DNA of 64,000 nt from Pseudomonas sp. CHM02 (GTDB taxonomy: Bacteria > Pseudomonadota > Gammaproteobacteria > Pseudomonadales > Pseudomonadaceae). Shown here piece after piece: positions 43,837 to 50,734 of this stretch. The stretch spans positions 1 to 64,000 of the forward strand of contig NZ_JFCA01000038.1 of the NCBI RefSeq assembly GCF_000612585.1. The letters are read 5' to 3'. A model generated the notes under the pieces. That model was not told the origin of the DNA and made no database searches. It worked only from the letters and a program-made list of their open reading frames with translations. Positions within the stretch are counted from its first letter, which is position 1, and the number at the start of each line of letters is the position of its first letter. The position numbers and the translations under genes are program-made.

Positions 43837-44562
43837 ATGAAAAAGCTGATTGTAACCGGGGCGGCCAACGGAATTGGTCGGGCGACTGTTGAAATGGCGA
43901 TTCAACAGGGTTACTTCGTTATCGGTGCCGACAAGGACGCCGAAGGTCTGAAGAGTCTGCAAGGTCTTTATGGGGCGGATGTGTTCGAAGCGCATATTGC
44001 CGACTTTTCCGATAGGGCTGTTATCAAGGGTTTTATTCCGACGCTGTATGAGCGCCATGCAACTATTTACGGCCTGGTCAATAACGCCGGTATTTATCAC
44101 GGTAAAAGTGTCTACGCCTATTCCGATGAGCAGATAGACGAAATCCTCACCGTCAACCTCAAGGCCCTGGTCTACCTCTCCAAGGACTTCGCTGAACGGG
44201 AGATGCGCCACGAAGCCCCGCGCAGCATCGTCAATATTGCTTCGGTGGCCGGTGAGGTGGGCAGCTGCGACGCGCTCTACGGTGCCACCAAGGCGGCGGT
44301 GATCGGCCTGACCAAGGCCAACGCCTGGAATTTCGCCCCGTTCGTGCGGGTGAACGTGGTGTCCCCGGCGCTGATCCACGACACCGCGATCTACGGCACC
44401 ATCCCCGAATACCGACGCGCCGAGTACGCACGCCAGGAAGTCCTCAAGGACCCGATCCTGCCCAGTGGGGTGGCCGAGGTCATCTTGCTGCTGGTCGGCG
44501 ATGCGATGCGTCACATCACCGGCCGGGTGATTCCGGTCGACAACGGAGCCTACCCACGGTGA
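43837..44562 (+). CDS. Short-chain dehydrogenase/reductase
   Basis: A 241-residue classical SDR. The cofactor loop is TGAANGIGRA, the NNAG motif is present, and the catalytic residues stand in NIASVAGEVGSCDALYGATKAA (Ser, Tyr, Lys). The end HITGRVIPVDNGAYPR is typical of SDR C-termini. The ATG at 43837 has AAGGAT 7 nt upstream; a frame from 43810 begins inside the sulfotransferase gene and was rejected. It probably oxidises or reduces a hydroxyl of the pathway intermediate. Confidence 0.9.
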   Translation: MKKLIVTGAANGIGRATVEMAIQQGYFVIGADKDAEGLKSLQGLYGADVFEAHIADFSDRAVIKGFIPTLYERHATIYGLVNNAGIYHGKSVYAYSDEQIDEILTVNLKALVYLSKDFAEREMRHEAPRSIVNIASVAGEVGSCDALYGATKAAVIGLTKANAWNFAPFVRVNVVSPALIHDTAIYGTIPEYRRAEYARQEVLKDPILPSGVAEVILLLVGDAMRHITGRVIPVDNGAYPR

Positions 44563-45695
44563 GCCATTCCATGCGCAAGAAAAAGCTGCTGCTGGTGGGC
44601 GCCGGCAACCTGTGCCTGCAGATCCTCAAGATTCTGGGGCCGAAAAACGCGTTCGAGTTTGTGGTGCTGGGCCGCACTGAAGAGGCAACGATTCGATTGT
44701 GCAACCTGGTGGCGCTGTCGTGCGCGCAACTGGGGCAGTTCATTGCGATCAAGCCGGTGATTGCCGACCTCACGGACATCGGCAGCGTAGCGCAGCTGCT
44801 GCGCGAAGAGGCGCCGGACCTGCTGGTGAACTGCGCGTCGCTGCAGTCATGGCGGGTCATCACCGGGCTGCCCAAGCTGTCGTTCGAAAAGCTCGACCAG
44901 GCCCAGTTCGGCCCCTGGCTGCCCATGCACCTGACGTTGATGCATTGCCTGATGCAAGCGGTGAAAGCCTCGGGCATCACCACCAAAACCGTCAACGCAG
45001 CGTTCCCCGATGCGGTCAACCCGATCCTGGCCCGTGTCGGCCTGGCTCCCGATATCGGCGTGGGCAATGTGGCCAACCTGATTCCGGCGGTGCGCCTTTC
45101 TATCGCCCGATTGCTGGAGTGTGCACCCGCCGATGTGCAGGTGCAGCTCTATGCCCAGCATTATTTCAGCCATTACGTGCCACGCGCGGGTTTGCCGCCT
45201 CGTGCCAGCTACCGCCTGTTGTATGAAGTGCGTGACCGGCCTGAGCTGACACGCCTGCCGAATGAGGCGATTTTCTCTACGGTGAAAGCCGAGTTCCGTC
45301 GACTCGGCGGGGTAGATGGGCAGTTCCTCACTGCGTGCTCCGCCGTCACCGTCATCGAAGGGTTGTTCTCGCCCACGCCGGTATTGGTGCATGCCCCTGG
45401 CCCCCTCGGGTTGCCAGGCGGCTATCCGGTGTGGCTGCAGGATGGACGGATCGAGGTGCAGTTCTCCGAGGCCTGCCCCCAGGACGAGGCGGTGCGCCTC
45501 AACACCATCTGCCAGAGCCAGGACGGTATCGACGAAATCCACTGTGATGGTTCGGTCACGTACAACCTGAAGTGCATGGCCGTCATGCAATCGATGTTGG
45601 GGTATTCCAAGCACACCATGTCCATCGAGCAGTCCGCCGAGTTCGCCCGTGAGTTGGCGAGCAAGTACCTGTCCTTCAAGAATTCGACCTGGTAG
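44559..45695 (+). CDS. Saccharopine-dehydrogenase-like NAD(P)-binding oxidoreductase
   Basis: A 378-residue protein with an N-terminal Rossmann domain (KLLLVGAGNLCLQILKIL, GxGxxxxxxL) and a second strand ending at LGRTEEA. This layout is that of saccharopine dehydrogenase-like and opine-forming oxidoreductases. A DLLVNCASLQSW segment lies where these proteins contact the nicotinamide. The C-terminal two thirds is not recognisable by eye. The GTG at 44559 overlaps the SDR stop as GTGA; an internal ATG at 44571 is the alternative. In context it could form or reduce a C-N bond (inference). Confidence 0.7.
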   Translation: MSHSMRKKKLLLVGAGNLCLQILKILGPKNAFEFVVLGRTEEATIRLCNLVALSCAQLGQFIAIKPVIADLTDIGSVAQLLREEAPDLLVNCASLQSWRVITGLPKLSFEKLDQAQFGPWLPMHLTLMHCLMQAVKASGITTKTVNAAFPDAVNPILARVGLAPDIGVGNVANLIPAVRLSIARLLECAPADVQVQLYAQHYFSHYVPRAGLPPRASYRLLYEVRDRPELTRLPNEAIFSTVKAEFRRLGGVDGQFLTACSAVTVIEGLFSPTPVLVHAPGPLGLPGGYPVWLQDGRIEVQFSEACPQDEAVRLNTICQSQDGIDEIHCDGSVTYNLKCMAVMQSMLGYSKHTMSIEQSAEFARELASKYLSFKNSTW

Positions 45696-45702
45696 GTATG
45701 TC

Positions 45703-46473
45703 ATGAATCAGATGACCAGAAACAAGCACAACGAACCGGCCAATTACTCGGCGCAGTACTCGACGGAATTTGTCGAGCGGTGGGATGAGTTGATCGATTG
45801 GGAGAAACGCAAGGCGGGTGAGGATGGGTTCTTCGAAAACCTGTTGCGAAGCCACGGCGTGCAGTCGGTGATCGACGTCTCGACGGGCAGTGGTTTTCAT
45901 GCCGTCCAGCTCAAGCAGGCGGGCTTTGAGGTGGTCGCCACTGATGGCAGCAGCACCATGCTGACGAAGGCGCGGGCGAACTTTCGCAAGCAGGGTCTGG
46001 ACATCCAGTCCCATTACCGCGACTGGCATTCCCTGGACCCGCAGGAGCTGGGTCAATTCGACGCCGTGGTGTGCCTGGGCAGCTCGCTGTGCCATGTGTT
46101 TGAGGCCCATGATCGATTGCGAGTGCTGGCGAAATTCAGGGCCTTGCTCAAGCCGGGCGGCCTGCTGATTGTCGACCAGCGCAATTTTTTCGCCATCCGT
46201 GCCGGCAAATTCAAAGCCAGCGGTCATTACTATTACTGCGGTACGAACGCTTCGGTGAGCTTGGGACGGGTCGATGAGCACCTGTGTGAGTTCATCTATT
46301 CCTTCGATGATGCGGAGCAGTACAAGTTGCAGGTTTACCCCCTGTTGCCGGGGGAATTGAAGGGGGAAGTGCTCAAGTCCGGGTTTATCGACCACGAAAG
46401 CTACGGTGATTTCGAGCGTGACTACGACATGATGGATTGTGATTTCGTCATCCACACTGCGCGCGCCGTGTAA
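45703..46473 (+). CDS. SAM-dependent methyltransferase, glycine/sarcosine N-methyltransferase-like
   Basis: A 256-residue class I methyltransferase. The start ANYSAQYSTEFVERWDELIDWEKRKAGE and the SAM motif VIDVSTGSGFHAVQL resemble bacterial glycine/sarcosine N-methyltransferases, including the DQRNFFAI region and the HYYYCG segment. Relatives methylate the amine of glycine-like substrates. In this operon the target is more likely an amine of the pathway product. The ATG at 45703 is preceded by AGGT and follows the previous stop by 7 nt; a frame from 45649 was rejected. Confidence 0.85.
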   Translation: MNQMTRNKHNEPANYSAQYSTEFVERWDELIDWEKRKAGEDGFFENLLRSHGVQSVIDVSTGSGFHAVQLKQAGFEVVATDGSSTMLTKARANFRKQGLDIQSHYRDWHSLDPQELGQFDAVVCLGSSLCHVFEAHDRLRVLAKFRALLKPGGLLIVDQRNFFAIRAGKFKASGHYYYCGTNASVSLGRVDEHLCEFIYSFDDAEQYKLQVYPLLPGELKGEVLKSGFIDHESYGDFERDYDMMDCDFVIHTARAV

Positions 46474-46482
46474 GGGGGGAAG

Positions 46483-47712
46483 ATGAGCACACTCGTACAG
46501 AGCAATGCGCGCCCACTGGACAGCGTCGTGCTGGCGGTGGTCCTCACCGGGTTCGTGGCGAGTACCTATGGGTTTGGTGTCTACCTGTTCGCCAACCTGG
46601 TGGTGGACATGCGCCGCGACATCGGTTTCGACTACACCACGGTGGGCCTGATCACCGGCGGCGCGCAGATCGGCTTCCTGTTGTTTTCATCGGTGACAAG
46701 CATCATCAGCCGGTATTTCGAGGGCTGGAAAATCAGCCTGGTGTCCACGGTGATGACTTCCCTGGCGCTGTTGGGCCTGAGTGTGAGTGACAGCATCTGG
46801 TTGTCGGGCGCCTTGCTGATCCTGCTCGGTGGTTGTTCCGCCTCGGTATACATCCCGTTGGCGGAAATCGTCACCAAGGGCTTCAGCCCCGGCAATCGCT
46901 CGCGGGTCATGGGGCTGATCTCCAGCGGTACCAGCTATGGGGTGTTTATCAATGGCTTGCTGGTGTCGTTCCTGACCTTGAATGGCGGCTGGCGCTCGAT
47001 CTGGCTCACTGCCGGCCTGATTTCGGTGGCGTTGTGCGTGGCGGCCTGGTTTCTGCTGCGCAACCTGGCCGCGAGCCAGGACCGCGGGTTTTCCGGGGCG
47101 CGCGCCACAGCGTTCGACAGCCAGCAACCCTGGCTCAGCCGCTCGTTGTACCTGACCTGGATCATCGCCTTTCTCAATGGCATGGCGCTGCTGCCGTTCC
47201 AGACTTACCTGGCGCCGTTCCTTCGCGATGAACTGGGCGTGTCGGTACAGGACGCCGGGTTCATCTGGACCACCATCGGCGCCGTGGGCATGGCCTCGGG
47301 CTTTCTGGTGGGATGGATCGCCGACAAGGTCGGGGTGCGGGCGTCGCTGGCGATGTGTTTCCTGAGTGCGGGGCTGGCCGCCACCCTGGTGTTCAGTTTC
47401 AACAGCCTCCCGCTGTTCTACCTGGCTGCATTTTTGTTCGCGCTGGCGTTTTACCCCATCTTCGGGCTGGTCCCCAGTTACATCGGGCAAATCGTGCCGG
47501 TCAGCCGGCTGACCCAAGCCTTCGGCATTGCCAATGTGCTGATCGGCCTGGGTGGCGTGTGCGGCAACTTCCTCGGCGGCTTTTCCAAGGACCTGACCGG
47601 TTCGTTCTCGACGGTCTACGGGGTGGTTGCGCTGTTGCTGTTCGTGCAATGCGTGATGGTGTTCATGTTGGGTAAACAGCCGGTGTCGGTGACGGAGGAG
47701 GAGCGGCCATGA
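46483..47712 (+). CDS. MFS exporter of the sulfated-metabolite operon
   Basis: A 409-residue major facilitator with about 12 hydrophobic segments. The loop after helix 2 and the region around PLAEIVTKGFSPGNRSRVMG fit the family. The second half has SFNSLPLFYLAAFLFALAFYPIFGLVPSYIGQ. It starts behind AAGGGGGGAAG and ends in an ATGA overlap with the APS kinase gene. The likely role is to export the finished compound, or to give self-resistance. Confidence 0.88.
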   Translation: MSTLVQSNARPLDSVVLAVVLTGFVASTYGFGVYLFANLVVDMRRDIGFDYTTVGLITGGAQIGFLLFSSVTSIISRYFEGWKISLVSTVMTSLALLGLSVSDSIWLSGALLILLGGCSASVYIPLAEIVTKGFSPGNRSRVMGLISSGTSYGVFINGLLVSFLTLNGGWRSIWLTAGLISVALCVAAWFLLRNLAASQDRGFSGARATAFDSQQPWLSRSLYLTWIIAFLNGMALLPFQTYLAPFLRDELGVSVQDAGFIWTTIGAVGMASGFLVGWIADKVGVRASLAMCFLSAGLAATLVFSFNSLPLFYLAAFLFALAFYPIFGLVPSYIGQIVPVSRLTQAFGIANVLIGLGGVCGNFLGGFSKDLTGSFSTVYGVVALLLFVQCVMVFMLGKQPVSVTEEERP

Positions 47713-48323
47713 GTTATTTTCCAGACAGTCAAAACCTGAACCTGCACGCGTTTGCGTTCAGCCACCCGCGTGCCGGACACACACGGCTGAAGCAAAAGCC
47801 GGCGGTGATCTGGATGACCGGGATCTCGGCGTCCGGCAAGTCGACCATCGCCGATGCGCTGGACATTGCCCTGCAGGAACAGGGGCGGATCACCGCGATT
47901 ATCGACGGTGACTCGGTGCGTGGCGGGCTGTGCCGGGACCTGGGGTTTACCGACAGCGACCGTGACGAGAATATCCGGCGGGTTGCCGAAGTGGCGCGGT
48001 TGATGCTGGAAGCGGGGCTGATTGTGATCGTGGCGCTGATCTCACCTTCGTCGGCCAGCCGGCACTACGCGCGCTCGATCATCGGCAATGAGTATTTTGT
48101 CGAGGTGCATGTGGATGTGCCGTTGGAAACCGCCGAACAACGTGACCCCAAGGGCCTGTACAAAAAGGCCCGCGCGGGATTGATCAAACACTTCACCGGT
48201 ATCGACTCCCACTATGACGTGCCGGTCTTCCCGGAAGTGCACTTGAATACCCAGGCGCTTTCGGTGGCGCAGTCTGTGGAAACGATTCTTGACTGGGTGG
48301 CGCGCAACGACGATCACACTTAG
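47709..48323 (+). CDS. cysC: Adenylylsulfate (APS) kinase
   Basis: A 204-residue kinase phosphorylating adenosine 5'-phosphosulfate to PAPS. Walker A is GISASGKST, the DGDSVRGGLCRDLGF segment binds APS, and RDPKGLYKKARAGLIKHFTGIDSHYDVP is the near-invariant lid region. It is stand-alone, not fused to CysN as is usual in pseudomonad sulfate assimilation. Its place as last gene of an operon with a sulfotransferase suggests a dedicated PAPS supply. It overlaps the exporter gene by 4 nt. Confidence 0.93.
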   Translation: MSYFPDSQNLNLHAFAFSHPRAGHTRLKQKPAVIWMTGISASGKSTIADALDIALQEQGRITAIIDGDSVRGGLCRDLGFTDSDRDENIRRVAEVARLMLEAGLIVIVALISPSSASRHYARSIIGNEYFVEVHVDVPLETAEQRDPKGLYKKARAGLIKHFTGIDSHYDVPVFPEVHLNTQALSVAQSVETILDWVARNDDHT

Positions 48324-48419
48324 CCGTTGGTCTTGGCGTCAGGACGTCAATGTCTGCCATTCGAGAAAACAAGGTAATCTGCGCCATCGCAGGGAGAACG
48401 CGTTTTTTCAGGAGCAGGC

Positions 48420-49064
48420 ATGACACATTTCACGGGCACTGCAAAATCGATCCGTCTGATTGGTGGGGCCCGGGTATTGGACTTTATCAATACCACCAAT
48501 GGCCGTCGTCCCGGCACCGCGCTCAAGGTCATCGAAGAACGACTCACCAGTTTTCAGTTCTTCTTCGAATGGGCCTTGCATGCGTCATTGATCTCAGCCC
48601 AGGAGTTCGATGACTACAAACCCATGGTGTTCGAGTCGTCGATGCCCTATCAACCTGACCTGGACGCGATTATTGCGTTCAGGGAATGCCTGTACGAGGT
48701 GTTCTACCCCTTGTCGCTGCAGCACGCCGCACCCGATGAGGCCCTGCAGCGTGTCAACCAGATGTTCCAGCAAGGCGTCGCCTGGCGGGTGCTGCGGTCT
48801 GTCGATGGCAAACCTGCCTGGGCGTGGAAGCCCTGCACCACTGCGCAGGAACTGACAGCCATGGTGCTGGGGCGCCTGGCGATAGACGCCACGCAGTTGC
48901 TGGTGTCCGCTGATCTGCAGGCGTTACGCAGTTGCAGCGCTACTGACTGCGACTGGGTGTTCCTCGACATCTCCAAGAACAAACAGCGCAAATGGTGCCA
49001 GATGAGCGTGTGCGGCAGCCGCGAGAAACTCAGCCGTCTCAAGCAGGTCGCCAGTCCCCATTAG
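48420..49064 (+). CDS. CGNR zinc-finger (ABATE domain) putative regulator
   Basis: A 214-residue protein with an N-terminal ABATE-type domain (GARVLDFINTTNGRRPG...) and a C-terminal CGNR zinc finger. Four cysteines are visible as CSATDC and, after the DWVFLDISKNKQRKW stretch, CQMSVCGSREK; the middle residues deviate from a strict CGNR string. These proteins are thought to be stress-responsive DNA-binding regulators. It starts 96 nt after the APS kinase stop with CAGGAG upstream. It could regulate the preceding operon, but this is only suggested by position. Confidence 0.8.
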   Translation: MTHFTGTAKSIRLIGGARVLDFINTTNGRRPGTALKVIEERLTSFQFFFEWALHASLISAQEFDDYKPMVFESSMPYQPDLDAIIAFRECLYEVFYPLSLQHAAPDEALQRVNQMFQQGVAWRVLRSVDGKPAWAWKPCTTAQELTAMVLGRLAIDATQLLVSADLQALRSCSATDCDWVFLDISKNKQRKWCQMSVCGSREKLSRLKQVASPH

Positions 49065-49156
49065 ATTCAATGCCCAGGCAATGGGCGACGGGTAGCAATT
49101 GCCCCGCTTAATAGGAAGCATTACTATTCACACCCCGCCTCCCCAGTGTCCCCGCG

Positions 49157-49657
49157 ATGATTCCTCAGCCGCCCCGCAGAACAGGCTTTTTCGAACACTA
49201 CGAAGAGTTGATCGGAACCTGGACGCGCCGCCTGAGAAACCGTCAGCAGGCCGAAGACCTGGCCCATGACACTTTCGTGCGGGTGCTGGAGTCAAGATCC
49301 TCCGAGGTTGAACAACCTCGCGCCTATCTGCATCAGACGGCGCGCAATATCGCAGTGGACGCCTATCGACGCGAAGACCGTCGCGAAGCCATCACGCTGG
49401 AAGCCTTTGATCAGAGTTCGCCCCACAGTGGCGACCCGGAGCATTTCATGCACGCGATCCAGTTGGCGGACTCTATCGAGCGGGCCTTGGCCGAGTTGCC
49501 GCTCAACTGTCGCAAGATTTTCATCTGGCAGAAAATCGAGGGCCTGACCCAGCAGGAAATCGCCGAACGCCTGGGGCTGTCTAAAAACATGGTGGAAAAG
49601 TATATGATCCGCACCCTGCGGCATCTGCGCGACCGCCTGGACGCGATGGCGCCATGA
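49157..49657 (+). CDS. fecI: ECF sigma factor FecI
   Basis: A 166-residue iron-starvation sigma factor heading a FecIRA-type trio. Region 2 shows HYEELIGTWTRRLRNRQQAEDLAHDTFVRVLE, and region 4 shows IEGLTQQEIAERLGLSKNMVEKYMIRTLRHL. It should transcribe the fecA receptor gene when ferric citrate is sensed. A weak Fur-like match (about 11 of 19) around 49107-49125 is too poor to list as a site. The next gene overlaps or follows closely. The symbol rests on the FecA identity of the receptor. Confidence 0.9.
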   Translation: MIPQPPRRTGFFEHYEELIGTWTRRLRNRQQAEDLAHDTFVRVLESRSSEVEQPRAYLHQTARNIAVDAYRREDRREAITLEAFDQSSPHSGDPEHFMHAIQLADSIERALAELPLNCRKIFIWQKIEGLTQQEIAERLGLSKNMVEKYMIRTLRHLRDRLDAMAP

Positions 49658-49683
49658 CCGCCCGCCATGAAACAGGATCTTCC

Positions 49684-50637
49684 ATGATGGATAACCGTGC
49701 CCGAGACGAAGCTGCACAATGGTTTGTGCGCCTGCAAGACGCCGAGTTGAGCGTTACCGAGCGCCAGCGCTTCGACGCCTGGCGCAATGAGCATGCCGAT
49801 CACCAATATGAGTTCGACGTGCTGCAAGGCTTGTGGAGCGCCACCGACTTGCTGCCCAAGGCGCGCCTGCAAGCGCTGTGTGAAGCGCCTGCAGAACGCC
49901 CCAGACGCCGAGCGGTTCTGCGTTACGCGGTGGCCGCCAGTGTGGTGGCCGTTGCCCTGGGGTTGGGCCTGTTCAGCGGGCTCGATCATCCGAAGCCCTA
50001 CAGTGCCGAATTCACTACTCGTTTGGGCGAGCATCGCCAAGTGGCATTGCCCGATGGTTCGGTGATGGACCTCAACAGCCGCAGCATCGTCGCGGTGCAC
50101 TATGAAAAAGGCCGGCGTGGGGTGGAGCTCAAGCAGGGCGAAGCGATGTTCAGCGTCGAGCATGACACCAGCCGGCCTTTTGTCGTGGCGGCCGGGGCAG
50201 GGCAGGTGACAGTGACCGGCACGCGATTCGATGTGCGTCGCGATGAAGACCAGACCCGCGTGATGGTCGAAGCCGGTACGGTGAAGGTGCAAGGCCGTTC
50301 GCCGGACAAGGTGGTGACGCTGACCGCGGGCCTGGGGACCCATGTCGACAACAAAGGCCTGGTGGCGGCGGCCTACGGCGTGAACACCGACGAGTTGACC
50401 GCCTGGCGGACGGGCAAGCTGGTCTTCAACAATGCGTCGTTGGGCGAAGTGGCGCGGGAAGTCTCGCGTTATCGTGAGCAACCGCTGCGCGTCAGTTCGC
50501 CTGCCGTGGGTAACCTGCGCCTGACCAGCGTGTTCAAGGCCAATGACACCGATGCCTTGCTCAAGGCCTTGCCGCACATCCTGCCGGTGGCCTTGCGCAC
50601 CTTGCCGGACGGCAGCCAGGAAATTATTTCACGCTGA
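49684..50637 (+). CDS. fecR: FecR-family transmembrane regulator of ferric citrate uptake
   Basis: A 317-residue inner-membrane regulator relaying the FecA signal to FecI. The N-domain has DEAAQWFVRLQDAELSVTERQRFDAWRNEHADHQYEF. A membrane segment (AVAASVVAVALGLGLFSGL) precedes the FecR domain (RLGEHRQVALPDGSVMDLNSRSIVAVHY...TVTGTRFDVR). The end LRVSSPAVGNLRLTSVFKANDTDALLKALPHILPV is an STN-like contact domain. The ATG at 49684 has AGGA 6 nt upstream; an ATG at 49654 overlapping the sigma stop by 4 nt is an equally valid start. Confidence 0.9.
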   Translation: MMDNRARDEAAQWFVRLQDAELSVTERQRFDAWRNEHADHQYEFDVLQGLWSATDLLPKARLQALCEAPAERPRRRAVLRYAVAASVVAVALGLGLFSGLDHPKPYSAEFTTRLGEHRQVALPDGSVMDLNSRSIVAVHYEKGRRGVELKQGEAMFSVEHDTSRPFVVAAGAGQVTVTGTRFDVRRDEDQTRVMVEAGTVKVQGRSPDKVVTLTAGLGTHVDNKGLVAAAYGVNTDELTAWRTGKLVFNNASLGEVAREVSRYREQPLRVSSPAVGNLRLTSVFKANDTDALLKALPHILPVALRTLPDGSQEIISR

Positions 50638-50734
50638 CATTCAGGTTTTTTTCGAGTTCTTCGTCTTCTCCTGCAACTGCAACTGGTTTGCATTAACAGC
50701 CGCATACTCTTGCGATCACAGGACTAGGTTCGAC

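Noticed and set aside
49107..49125. Fur-like box ahead of fecI
   Set aside because: Only about 11 of 19 bases match, too weak to list as a site.
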